Of a DNA stretch of 64,000 bases, positions 51,900 through 59,354 are shown piece after piece. The DNA is from Nonomuraea rhodomycinica. Lineage in GTDB: Bacteria; Actinomycetota; Actinomycetes; Streptosporangiales; Streptosporangiaceae. The stretch is from assembly GCF_013363995.1 (NCBI RefSeq), contig NZ_JABWGO010000001.1, positions 1,807,222 through 1,871,221 on the forward strand, read 5' to 3'. Positions within the stretch are counted from its first letter, which is position 1. Each line of letters opens with the position of its first letter. Under the pieces are notes generated by a model. The model did not search any database, had not been told where the DNA came from, and saw only the letters and a program-made list of their open reading frames with translations. The translations under genes were made by a program, and so were the position numbers.

Positions 51900-51913
51900 G
51901 GAACATACGCGGA
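51900..51913 (+). repeat. 14-bp direct repeat near attL (possible integrase arm site)
   Basis: GGAACATACGCGGA here recurs exactly at 56905-56918, about 100 bases inside attL and 77 bases inside attR, in the same orientation. Such paired sites flanking the core are typical of integrase arm-type binding sites; function not proven. Confidence 0.45.
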
Positions 51914-51953
51914 ATGGATCTTGGGGCGTTTCCCCAGGTCACGCATAGCAAAA

Positions 51954-51978
51954 GACCCCGGATGGTGTCCGGGGGTCC
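51954..51978 (-). terminator. Rho-independent terminator of the integrase gene
   Basis: On the minus strand a GGACCCCCGGA/TCCGGGGTC stem with a short loop is followed by TCTTTT. It lies 17 bases after the integrase stop. Confidence 0.7.
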
Positions 51979-51994
51979 AGTGCGTTCCGTGCGA

Positions 51995-53050
51995 TCACTG
52001 CGACAGGGCTTCCAAGATCCGGCCGTTGGCGACGTCGCGTTGTCCGTCGATGCACTTGGCGTAGACCTTGAGCAGCACGTCCACCCCGTGGCCGGCGCGC
52101 TCGGCGGCTTCCGGGGCATGGACGCCGGCGTTGAGCCAGAGCGAGACGGCCGCGTGCCGCAGGTCGTACGGCCGGGCAGCGAGCGGGGATGCGACCTGGT
52201 CGGGGGTGAGGGCGAGGGTTCGTGCCTCCTTCCACACCTTGGAGATGGTCGAGCCCGAGAAGACAGCGCCGGTTCGTGTGCGGAACAGCCGGCCGTCTTC
52301 GGCCACGCCGTGCTGCTCGATGTGCTCTCGGAGGATGGCCACCAGCTCCGGAGGGATCGGCACAACGCGGGTCGTCTTCACATCGCGGTGCTTCAGGCCC
52401 CGTTCGTCGTGCCTCTCCCCCGAGTCCGTGTAGCGCTTGATGCTCTCCGAGCAGGTCTTCTGAAGGGTGAGCAAGCCCCACCCCTTCTTTGGGAGCAAGC
52501 AGTCGTCGTGCCGGAGACCTGCCGCCTCTCCCGGTCGAAGGCCACCGAAGTACATACAGGCGAACAGCGCCCGCAACATCGGGCCGCGCGAACGCCCGAC
52601 GTAGGTCACCGCGGTGAGCAGTTCCCGCGCCTGTCCGGGGTTGACGACCGAGCGCCTATCGACCTCGCCGCTCACCTTGACCTTGCGGAACTTGACCTTG
52701 TGCAGCGGATTTGCCGAAAGCTCCTCCAGCTCAACGGCGTACTCCAGGGCGTGGTGGAAGACGGCTCGCTTGCGGCGGTAGGTCGAGGTGGCCGCTGCAC
52801 TGCCGTCCATGCACAGGGACAAGGATTCCAGAACGGCCCGCGCATGCTTGGTCTCCTCCAGGGCGCTCAACGGGAGCGATGCCGCCTCCAGCCAACGCAC
52901 GGTCCGAGCGATCTCCGGTGTGGGGGTCGGCCGGCGATCCTCAGGCAGGAACGAGTACTCACGCAGTGTCCGCCGGATGATGTCGTCGGATGGCTGGCCG
53001 GGCGCGTCGGTGACCAGGACGCGGGTGACGGTGGCGAGTGTGTCGGTCAT
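51995..53050 (-). CDS. Tyrosine recombinase (integrase) of the tRNA element
   Basis: 351 residues from ATG 53050. Core-binding SAM-like domain about 45-130; catalytic domain with Arg172 (GGLRPGEAAGLR), Lys in the beta hairpin, PYDLRHA (Arg298; the first His of HxxR is Tyr, as in many actinomycete integrases), His321 (AGHGVDVLLKVY) and nucleophile Tyr330. The N-terminal arm-binding domain is short compared with pSAM2-like integrases of about 390 residues. Located next to the tRNA end, transcribed toward attL. Expected to integrate and excise the element at the CAU tRNA. Confidence 0.92.
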   Translation of the reverse strand: MTDTLATVTRVLVTDAPGQPSDDIIRRTLREYSFLPEDRRPTPTPEIARTVRWLEAASLPLSALEETKHARAVLESLSLCMDGSAAATSTYRRKRAVFHHALEYAVELEELSANPLHKVKFRKVKVSGEVDRRSVVNPGQARELLTAVTYVGRSRGPMLRALFACMYFGGLRPGEAAGLRHDDCLLPKKGWGLLTLQKTCSESIKRYTDSGERHDERGLKHRDVKTTRVVPIPPELVAILREHIEQHGVAEDGRLFRTRTGAVFSGSTISKVWKEARTLALTPDQVASPLAARPYDLRHAAVSLWLNAGVHAPEAAERAGHGVDVLLKVYAKCIDGQRDVANGRILEALSQ

Positions 53051-53074
53051 GCCCTCGCGAGACTTGGCTGCCGC

Positions 53075-53254
53075 GTGATCCTTGACGCTGGCATCCCTCG
53101 CGTAGTGACCGCCTGGAAAGAACCGCCCACCTTCGTCATCGACGCCAACGGCACCGAAGCCCTGACCGCCGCAGGCGTCACGGTCATCACGTTGCCGGAA
53201 CTGACAGACGCCGCACGAGCCGCCAACACGCACCTCATCGGACCCAGCTCATAG
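53075..53254 (+). pseudogene. 3' fragment of a nucleoside/dCMP deaminase-like gene
   Basis: The last ~59 codons (VILDAGIPRVVTAW, then EPPTFVIDANGTEALTAAGV, ending PELTDAARAANTHLIG) resemble the C-terminal end of actinobacterial CMP/dCMP-deaminase or RibD-like proteins. The catalytic HxE/CxxC zinc motifs are absent because the 5' part is missing; sequence upstream in the frame is antisense to the integrase. It probably marks where the element captured or replaced DNA. Confidence 0.6.
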
Positions 53255-53773
53255 CGACCGGACGACTTGCCGAATTGTTCTCATAGGTATCAAGCGGCGG
53301 CGCGGCGCCCCGCCGTACCCCCGGCCCTCCGCCCGCCCGCCGTCCGGGCGTGCGGCCTGGGGGCCGGTCCCGGACGGCGGCGGGACACCGGGCCGGGCGC
53401 CGCACGCCCTCCCGCCGTACCAACCGAACGCTCCGACCAGGGTTGCCACGCCGCCGCGCATATGCAGCCCTCACGATTGCCCCGGCATCGCTGGTCACCT
53501 GCATGGTCGGGGGTGATCGAAGGGCCACGGCTTCGTTCCTAAGCCCCAACACCAACGGATCATGCGACAGATGCACGACCGAGCTGAGTTCACACTGTCC
53601 CACCACCACATCCTCTTGGCCTGACCCGTCATCACCACCGAAAGAGAGACAAAGCCCTTAACACTCCGCGCAAACAGGGCGTCGGTGCGCAATGAGCGGC
53701 TGGGTTGAAGCAATCTGCCGATCTCTAGGAACGGTCTAGTCATGGAGGCTCAGATCCTCGATAATCGGAATCC
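53255..53773. other. Non-coding gap with hairpin repeat A
   Basis: No convincing gene on either strand. The left 200 bases are chromosomal-like high GC, the right 250 drop in GC. Contains hairpin repeat copy A (53468-53547) and the presumed promoter of the 53774 gene, which has no strong ribosome site. Confidence 0.6.
53468..53547 (+). repeat. Hairpin repeat copy A
   Basis: Shares CCCTCACGAT, then GGGGGTGATCGAAGG and GGCTTCGTTCCTAAGCC with copies B and C. Small stem GGCTT/AAGCC (53529-53533, 53541-53545) with loop CGTTCCT. Located between the deaminase fragment and the first cargo gene. Confidence 0.6.
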
Positions 53774-55114
53774 ATGAGCCCTGTCGTAACCGTACTCGCG
53801 GCACTCACCACATATATAGCCATCTGTGCTGTATTAGCAGCAGTAGCTGCCGGGATGGTTTTATCAGTCGGAGCACTACTGCGATGGGGGCACTATGATT
53901 TCGCCAACTTCCCTTCTTTTCTTCTACTGCGACGCTATGGTATTCGGCGCGGGATTTGGCCATACCTTTGTGATGTAATACGCCGAAGCAGGAGGAGTAG
54001 AAGCGCTGCCCTAGATGCATTGCATCAGCATATTTGGCTTGTCATCGTACCTCCGGTTTGCTGGTTTATCTCGGCAATCTTTCTTGGGATAAGCACACTC
54101 TCCCAACAAGCTCTGTGGAAGGCTTTAGGAGTACAGGCAAGGCCAACACTACAGATAGTCCCGATAATGGCATTCATGGGCGCTGTCGCTGGTACCTGGA
54201 TATTCCTACGTGGGTTCGGATACATCGCCCGCCCTTGGGTAAAGCATTACGGAAGGTACGATCGAATTAAGCTGCCCAACATGTTAGGGCGGCACGGCAA
54301 GACTCGCATAGCAGTAGATGCGTTCTGGCTTTCACATATCCGGTCCGCAACACTGATCGTGGGCGCTTCCCAGACTTCTGTTTTCTTCCCAGTCCTTGTT
54401 GGTGGCGGGCTAACGAAGACATTCACCTGGCTCGAAAGCGGGCCCTTTCCCCTGCTGCTGATAGTGGCCGTCTATCTACCTCCGGTATTTTGGGCGCTTT
54501 GGATTATGGGGCGCCTTGAAAAGCGTTGGGCCTCGATGGAGCTACCAGTACGGCTTGCGCAATTGCTTGATCCGATTCAGTCTGAAAGTGGCCCGTCAAT
54601 CGATGGGGAAGACGGCTTCCTGCCGGCGCTCGATCATGCGCTGAGAAAAAAACTCATCGCCATAGTTGGTTTGCTTGATAACTCCGCGAATCGACTGGAT
54701 GCACAGCAGCCAGTTGGCTTTACTCCCCATCCCATCTCAACGCTCCTACGAGGAGCGTCTGTACAGCTGAGGGAATTCCTTGTGGGGCCGAATTATGGCG
54801 CACAACTCTCCTCTCGCCTAGATGAGATTCTACGGCTTATTTTGGTCATATTCAGCGAACCAAAAGACGCCGCCCAATATGACAAACTAGCATCGCTTGT
54901 CGAGGCGTTTGACGAACAAGGGACACCGTCTATCGAACTGCCAGTAAAGCCTCCAGGGAAACTGTCACGACTGTTCTCTCGTGCAACTGCAAGCGCTCAA
55001 GGGACCCTAGCAATAATGGGCGGGTTGATCGCATCATTAGTACCGCTACTTGCGATAGCTCTGGTCCTTTTGGGCAAAATAGACATAGAGAAACTTGTGG
55101 AGCTGTTAAAATAA
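53774..55114 (+). CDS. Orphan polytopic membrane protein, cargo gene 1 of the tRNA element
   Basis: 446 residues, no family recognised. About six hydrophobic segments: 5-33, 85-107, 124-150, 190-212 (weak), 224-247, and a C-terminal one near 406-432. A ~150-residue soluble domain lies between (about 255-400) with ERLVxAL-like helices and no enzymatic motif. Base composition is near half A+T, with A/T-ending codons, unlike the rest of the window; this indicates recent transfer. Flanked by repeats A and B. Immunity, surface exclusion or defence functions are possible for such island cargo but nothing in the sequence decides. Confidence 0.85.
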   Translation: MSPVVTVLAALTTYIAICAVLAAVAAGMVLSVGALLRWGHYDFANFPSFLLLRRYGIRRGIWPYLCDVIRRSRRSRSAALDALHQHIWLVIVPPVCWFISAIFLGISTLSQQALWKALGVQARPTLQIVPIMAFMGAVAGTWIFLRGFGYIARPWVKHYGRYDRIKLPNMLGRHGKTRIAVDAFWLSHIRSATLIVGASQTSVFFPVLVGGGLTKTFTWLESGPFPLLLIVAVYLPPVFWALWIMGRLEKRWASMELPVRLAQLLDPIQSESGPSIDGEDGFLPALDHALRKKLIAIVGLLDNSANRLDAQQPVGFTPHPISTLLRGASVQLREFLVGPNYGAQLSSRLDEILRLILVIFSEPKDAAQYDKLASLVEAFDEQGTPSIELPVKPPGKLSRLFSRATASAQGTLAIMGGLIASLVPLLAIALVLLGKIDIEKLVELLK

Positions 55115-55428
55115 CCCGGCCCGGCCAGTCGAATTATACCGTGCCTTCGAGATCGCAACCACTCGAGGAATTATACGGCCAACACGAAGCCACAGTGAGC
55201 AGTCCACAGCAGGAACACGGACATCGGCTATGGCGTACGGCGTGTGAGGGAACCGCTGGGAAGGCGCGCGTCACAGACATGCATGGTGTACGACCGTGCA
55301 GTTCCGCACCACACGAGCTCGTTCCAGCGTGACCGTCCTGGCAAGTTGGTACACGTTGAAACTCCCTGGATGATCGACAGCTGAGCTGCTAATTCAGTTT
55401 GATTGCAAAGCGCACCGTGCGGGAGCGG

Positions 55429-55520
55429 CCCTCACGATCGCCTGTTGCTGGCCGGCAGCCGTAACTGGCTGGGGGCGATCGAAGGTCCAGGGCTTCGTTC
55501 CTCAGCCCCGGCCCACCGAA
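55429..55520 (+). repeat. Hairpin repeat copy B
   Basis: Aligned with copies A and C: CCCTCACGATCG, GGCTGGGGGCGATCGAAGGTCC, then hairpin GGGCT (55490-55494) / AGCCC (55504-55508) with a TCGTTCCTC loop, ending CCGGCCCACCGAA. It lies downstream of cargo gene 1 and beyond the 3' end of cargo gene 2. Confidence 0.65.
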
Positions 55521-55576
55521 TTCTGTGGCTGGCGTACCCCTTGCGTGCCCGATGGAGCGGGGAAGCGGGGAGCTGC

Positions 55577-55655
55577 GGAGAATGTCGCTGGCTGGGTAAG
55601 AGCGGTGTGCGGCTTTGCAAACAGGATGTCAGAAGTTCGAATCTCCTAGACTCCA
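55577..55655 (+). pseudogene. Degenerate tRNA-Ala (UGC)
   Basis: Contains GGCTTTGCAA with a TGC anticodon, GGATGTCAGAAGTTCGAATC and CTCCTAGACTCCA, the typical 3' half of actinobacterial tRNA-Ala(UGC). The anticodon stem (GCGGC/ACAGG), D-stem and upper acceptor stem do not pair, so it should not fold. Followed by a terminator as in a normal tRNA gene. Probably an old attachment-site relic or decayed element-borne tRNA. Confidence 0.65.
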
Positions 55656-55664
55656 CTGATATAG

Positions 55665-55696
55665 AGCCCAGGTCAATCGCCTGGGCTTTCGATCTT
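55665..55696 (+). terminator. Rho-independent terminator after the tRNA-Ala relic
   Basis: AGCCCAGG (55665-55672) and CCTGGGCT (55680-55687) form a perfect 8-bp stem with a 7-base loop, followed by a T-rich tract with TTTT at 55694-55697. Confidence 0.75.
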
Positions 55697-55872
55697 TTGC
55701 GGGGCCTGGTTTTGGAGTCGTGCCCGTTATGCACCCGATGACTTCTTGAAGAGCTTGCCGCGTGAGAGAACGTCAAGGCGGGCTGGATCCTCCCGTGCCG
55801 CCCAGCCACGGCGGCTTCTAGTCGCAGACCAGCTAAGACCCACTAACCTGAAGGCGGCTGGACCGGGCCACC

Positions 55873-56700
55873 TTACAAGCCACGCTCACGTCCGACCTTC
55901 TCGAAGTCCCGTCGAGCCTCAATGAGGCGACGGGCAGCCTCCAGCCCACGCTCACGTTCTTCGTCGAAGGCCGGCCACCCACCCGCAAGCTCGTTCCCAT
56001 CGGCGATGGAGTACACGGAGTCACCATCGGGCAAGGGTTCAGATCCTGGATGCACGGAGCCCTTCGAGACGAGCCAAATCACAAGGTCATTGCAGCGCTG
56101 TTGGAATGCCGAGAACGCTGCCTCCATGGTCGGATCATCGAAGTATCGCTCGCGCCATTCATCGTGGACCTTGTAGAAGTCGCGCACATTCTTCCCTATC
56201 CACCTCTTGGCGTTGAAAGATCCTTCAAGAAACGCGATGAAGCCCTTCCCCCACGGAAGCGCATCAAGGACTTCGGCGAAGAGCTCGACATCTCGCTTCG
56301 TTGGATGCAGCCGCCGCTCTAGCTCACTCATCTCCCCCTGCAAGGAGGCAATCTCAGCGCGAAGGTGTCGCTCCAGGTCTTCCTTCTCCGCCTGGAGAGC
56401 ACGTTCCAGGTCGGCCCTCTCCTCCCGCATAACGCGTTCCAGGTCCGTCTTCTCCTCCAGCAGAGCAACCACATCGACACGAAGCTGCTTTACGATCTTC
56501 GCAAGCCTGCCCATCAGGAGAATGAGCACCGCAATGAGACCTATGACCACGCATAGGACAACGATCGGATTCCTTTGCACCCAGCCCCGTACACCTTCAG
56601 CGGTGATCAGCGCTATGACAGCCGAAGCATCAGCGATGATACCGATGATGATCATGGCGGGGGATGCCGCAATACGCTCTACGGGGCCCGGAGTGGACAT
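55873..56700 (-). CDS. Orphan membrane coiled-coil protein, cargo gene 2 of the tRNA element
   Basis: 275 residues, no family recognised. Two transmembrane helices (about 14-34 and 45-64), then a charged coiled coil (about 65-135) of roughly 11-residue units DLERxxxxEKE, then a globular C-terminal domain rich in aromatics (ALPWGKGFIAFLEGSFNAKRWIGKNVRDFYKVHDEW). Transcribed opposite to cargo gene 1 and flanked by repeats B and C. A membrane sensor or abortive-infection-like role is one possibility; nothing proves it. Confidence 0.8.
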   Translation of the reverse strand: MSTPGPVERIAASPAMIIIGIIADASAVIALITAEGVRGWVQRNPIVVLCVVIGLIAVLILLMGRLAKIVKQLRVDVVALLEEKTDLERVMREERADLERALQAEKEDLERHLRAEIASLQGEMSELERRLHPTKRDVELFAEVLDALPWGKGFIAFLEGSFNAKRWIGKNVRDFYKVHDEWRERYFDDPTMEAAFSAFQQRCNDLVIWLVSKGSVHPGSEPLPDGDSVYSIADGNELAGGWPAFDEERERGLEAARRLIEARRDFEKVGRERGL

Positions 56701-56766
56701 AAGGACAGCCTAAAGCCTTACCAGCCAGTCACCTTCCAAGATCGGTCCCGAACCAGTACCACCCGA

Positions 56767-56852
56767 CGATCGCCATGCTGTGGCTGACACTCGCACACGG
56801 CTGGGGACGATCGACGGTCCGGGACTTTCGCACCTCAGTCCCGGCCCACCGA
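56767..56852 (+). repeat. Hairpin repeat copy C
   Basis: Aligned with B over CGATCGCC, GGCTGGGGACGATCGACGGTCC and CCGGCCCACCGAA. Its hairpin is the strongest: CCGGGACT (56819-56826) / AGTCCCGG (56837-56844) with loop TTCGCACCTC. Stem bases differ from A and B yet stay paired. Confidence 0.65.
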
Positions 56853-56904
56853 ATGTGTAGGTCACCGCCAGATGCGGGGTCCGTCTCCGACAAGAGCAAG
56901 ATCC

Positions 56905-56918
56905 GGAACATACGCGGA
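56905..56918 (+). repeat. 14-bp direct repeat near attR
   Basis: Exact copy of GGAACATACGCGGA at 51900-51913, same orientation; candidate integrase arm site. Confidence 0.45.
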
Positions 56919-56994
56919 TCGCGGTTGATGGGCTGGAAAGGACAGGATGGGAAGTTCCAGGTCAATGCTGTGGCGCGCCTGAAGGCAACCATCT

Positions 56995-57042
56995 ACTCAT
57001 AATCCGTGGGTCGTGGGTTCAAGTCCCACCCGCCCTACTCTC
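56995..57042 (+). repeat. attR: 48-bp direct repeat of the tRNA 3' end
   Basis: Perfect copy of 51750-51797. It does not restore a full tRNA, since the 5' half is absent. Confidence 0.9.
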
Positions 57043-57190
57043 CAATACCGCGTTCGACCTGGGGTTTCTCGGTTCTCGCCGACCTCGGATCGCGTTGTTG
57101 ATCATGGTTGGTGCTCGGTGGTTGCTCTTGTGTACGGGTACAAGCGGATGAGACGAGCTCACCAGCACCAGCTCCCGACAACCAGAGGTT

Positions 57191-57445
57191 CTACATCACT
57201 GAGGAACCAGGCACAGATGTCCCTCGGTCGGTGGTGTCGATCTCGAAGAGAAGCTCATCCTTCAGTCGCAACCATCGCTGAGTGGCCGTGCAGTAGTAAA
57301 CCTCCTGGTAGCGAACCTGCACCGCCTTCACATGACCGTCTTCCTTCTGATAGGCCGGAAGATCGCCCCAGTAGTACAGGTGGCTTCCAGGGGCCTTCAG
57401 CCAGCGGAGGGGGCGTGGAAGTGCGCACTTACGGGACGCCCGCGT
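57191..57445 (-). pseudogene. Coding-like remnant without a start
   Basis: An open frame ending at TAG 57193-57191 gives a protein-like sequence (LKAPGSHLYYWGDLPAYQKE, then VRYQEVYYCTATQRWLRLKD and ELLFEIDTT) but is bounded upstream by TGA at 57448-57446, with no ATG or GTG before an internal GTG. The aromatic-rich, low-Ala composition is unlike random GC-rich frames. Probably the 3' part of a gene of the adjacent decayed operon. Family not recognised. Confidence 0.45.
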
Positions 57446-58012
57446 TCAACCGCAGGAAGAAGCGTTGGAGGTAGGCGATGTGCCGCTCTTTGTAGCCGGG
57501 GTCCCAGTAGGTCCGGCCATAGCGCTTCTTTACATCGGCGAGCTCGTCGCTGCCAAGGGTCAGCGTCAGCAGGCGTTCCCTCACCGCAGTGTCCTCGACG
57601 CCGCCGAGCGGGAAGGTCACGAACGGCTCAGACGTGAGTGGATTGCCCAGATGCCGCCCATACTCGCGGTCGAAGGGTGCCATGAGATTGTTGTAAACGC
57701 CGACGCGCTTTCCGGACTTCGTCGTGGCGGTCCAGTAAACCCTACAGGAAACCAGTAAACCCTACAGGAAAAGGGTGTATCCCACCATCCCAGGCCGTTG
57801 GCCGATGGGTATGAGCAGGCTGCACAGCTCCGCACCCCGCGCACCGATGGCGGACCCGTCGGATAGGCCCCGTTCAGCGCCTGGGTTGGGTAGACGCCGG
57901 CACCCAGCCGGAGAGATCCCCACCGGGTGACGGGTGAGACAAGGAAGCGATACAGCACGACTGTGAGTGCCACTTCGCCAGCGAGGACGAGGGACGGCGG
58001 CACGGCGCTCAT
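57429..58012 (-). pseudogene. 187-codon gene broken by a 20-bp tandem duplication
   Basis: The 5' frame starts at ATG 58012 (12 bases after the MFS stop) with MSAVPPSLVLAGEVALTVVL, a likely membrane helix, and runs to WWDTPFSCRVYW. The 3' frame resumes CRVYWTATTKSGKRVGVYNN and continues through APFDREYGRHLGNPLTSEPF to a TAA at 57429. The frames are joined exactly if one copy of the 20-bp repeat at 57732-57771 is removed, giving 187 residues. No family recognised. It appears to be the last gene of the MFS operon, recently inactivated. Confidence 0.7.
57732..57771. repeat. Perfect 20-bp tandem duplication
   Basis: CCAGTAAACCCTACAGGAAA occurs twice without a spacer (57732-57751, 57752-57771). 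Twenty bases is not a multiple of three, so it shifts the frame of the gene it interrupts. Confidence 0.95.
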
Positions 58013-58024
58013 GATGTCCGCCGC

Positions 58025-59242
58025 TCAGGCAGCCGACGGGGAGGTCTGCGGTTGTCGGAGATTGCGTACCTGTGGGAACAGCAGGGGGATGAGGGCGACG
58101 AGGGCAAACGTGACTCCGCCTATCAGAGTGACGGTGGTATCCCCGAACGCCTCCGCGGTCGGCGCGACGGCGATCTGGCCGATAGGGACGGCGATGAACG
58201 ACCCCAGGTCGTCGTATGCCGAGATCCGCGAGAGCACGGCGTTGGGGACGTGCTGCTGGAGAGAGGTCTCCCAGGCGACTCCGAACACCCCTGAGCCGAG
58301 ACCGGCCACGAACGCTGCCAGCACGAGCCAGACGACACCGTTCTGCGCGCCCAAGATGATCAGCGGAAGCGACCCCGCGACAATGCACGTCTGCCCAAGC
58401 ATCAACAGTCGCCGCGCTCTGAGTCGATACATGATCATGCTCATCAGCAAGATGCCGATCGCCCTGGCGCCTAGGACCACGCCCCACGAGGCCGCACCAA
58501 TAGATCGCTCGGCGATCGTGGGGCCGAGCACAGTCCAGATACCCACGTAGATGCAGTTGGTGACGCTGAAGGCGGCCACTATGACGCACACCCAGGTCAG
58601 GGACCGGAATTCGGCCCAACCGTCCCGGATGTCGGTGAGCACGGTCGTGCCCCGTGTCGGTGGTCGGCCTGACAGGGGCAGCCGGGCCATGCAGAGGGCC
58701 GCGATCAGGTAACTGACCGCGTCGATTGCGATTGCCCAGCCGCCACCCGCGGTCGTCACGATCACACCCGCTACCGCCGGGCCGAGGATGGAGATCGCGT
58801 TCTTGGCCGAACCCAGCAGGGAATTGGCGCGCTGCTTGTGAAGGTCGGCCACGAGTTGAGGAACGATGCCGCGCACGGCGGGTGTGGTGAAAGCGGTCAG
58901 TGCGCCATTGACGAACTGCAGGACCGCGATCGCGGCCAGATGATAGCCGCCGGACAACAGCATGAAGGCGACGACGCCCTGCGTGGTACCCGCGCCCAGG
59001 TTCGACAGCCGCAGTACGGTCGAGCGCGGGAAACGGTCAGCGACTGCTCCGCCCAGGAGAAGGAAGATCAACATGGGTACGCTCCGCGCGGCGAGCACAA
59101 TGCCCAGATCACCCATGTGGTCCGAGACGTCGAGCACTGCGAAGGCGAGCGCCACAGGCGCCATGGAACTACCCAGCAGGGATACGACCCGGCCGGCGAA
59201 GAACCATCGGAATGCAGGGTGCCGCAGAGGGCCTGGTGTCAC
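58025..59242 (-). CDS. MFS transporter (MFS_3, exporter-like)
   Basis: 405 residues from GTG 59242. Twelve hydrophobic helices in two halves; N-terminal FRWFFAGRVVSLLGSSMAPVALAFAVLD and the loop GGAVADRFPRSTVLRLSNL (motif A-like) are typical of the MFS_3 group that includes enterobactin and macrolide exporters. Lies downstream of the MSYDH microORF and a strong hairpin, and upstream of the broken 187-codon gene, probably in one transcript. Likely exports the small product of this locus (inference). Confidence 0.88.
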   Translation of the reverse strand: MTPGPLRHPAFRWFFAGRVVSLLGSSMAPVALAFAVLDVSDHMGDLGIVLAARSVPMLIFLLLGGAVADRFPRSTVLRLSNLGAGTTQGVVAFMLLSGGYHLAAIAVLQFVNGALTAFTTPAVRGIVPQLVADLHKQRANSLLGSAKNAISILGPAVAGVIVTTAGGGWAIAIDAVSYLIAALCMARLPLSGRPPTRGTTVLTDIRDGWAEFRSLTWVCVIVAAFSVTNCIYVGIWTVLGPTIAERSIGAASWGVVLGARAIGILLMSMIMYRLRARRLLMLGQTCIVAGSLPLIILGAQNGVVWLVLAAFVAGLGSGVFGVAWETSLQQHVPNAVLSRISAYDDLGSFIAVPIGQIAVAPTAEAFGDTTVTLIGGVTFALVALIPLLFPQVRNLRQPQTSPSAA

Positions 59243-59311
59243 GAATCGTCCTCGAATATGTCTTGCTTATTCAGCGGAGCGGTTGGTGTTCTGCTTGGCA
59301 CAGAGGGAGGG

Positions 59312-59345
59312 GGCGATCGGCCCAGCCCGTGCTGGGCCGATCGCC
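59312..59345 (-). terminator. Strong hairpin between microORF and MFS gene
   Basis: Perfect 15-bp arms GGCGATCGGCCCAGC (59312-59326) and GCTGGGCCGATCGCC (59331-59345) with a 4-base loop. No T-tract. Located 9 bases after the microORF stop and 69 bases before the MFS start, it could terminate most transcripts, stabilise the upstream RNA, or attenuate the exporter. Confidence 0.7.
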
Positions 59346-59354
59346 AGGTTATGG

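Larger units (their letters stand above)
55115..55872. other. Non-coding gap with repeat B, a tRNA-Ala relic and a terminator
   Basis: About 760 bases with no persuasive ORF. Holds repeat copy B (55429-55520), a degenerate tRNA-Ala (55577-55655) and a terminator (55665-55696). The first 300 bases show no recognisable feature. Confidence 0.6.
51750..57042. mobile_element. tRNA-integrated genetic element, about 5.3 kb
   Basis: Bounded by a perfect 48-bp direct repeat equal to the 3' part of the tRNA plus 5-6 flanking bases (51750-51797 and 56995-57042). It contains a tyrosine integrase near the left end, a 3' deaminase fragment, two orphan membrane-protein genes of visibly lower GC than the chromosome, a degenerate tRNA-Ala and three hairpin repeats. 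No replication, transfer or excisionase gene is recognisable, so it is either a minimal satellite-like island or a remnant of an AICE/prophage. Confidence 0.85.
56701..57190. other. Gap with repeat C and attR
   Basis: No gene seen. Contains repeat copy C (56767-56852), the 14-bp arm-like repeat (56905-56918) and the attR core (56995-57042); from 57043 the sequence is the original chromosome on the far side of the tRNA. Confidence 0.6.

Noticed and set aside
51752..51946. Short minus-strand protein ending GRVGLEPTTHGL
   Set aside because: This is the well-known false translation of a tRNA antisense strand.
51761..53050. Plus-strand open frame of nearly 500 codons across the integrase gene
   Set aside because: Antisense to the integrase with no domain; only its last ~59 codons (53075-53254) look real and are listed as a deaminase fragment.
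53235..53609. Minus-strand frame across repeat A that resembles one across repeat B (GLRNEAxxLRSPP)
   Set aside because: Similarity comes from the DNA repeat itself; reading frames are not kept in copy C and no starts are conserved, so a structural repeat is more likely than a protein.
57013..57474. Plus-strand open frame right of attR
   Set aside because: It starts in the attR core and has the composition of a shadow; the opposite strand carries the more protein-like remnant.
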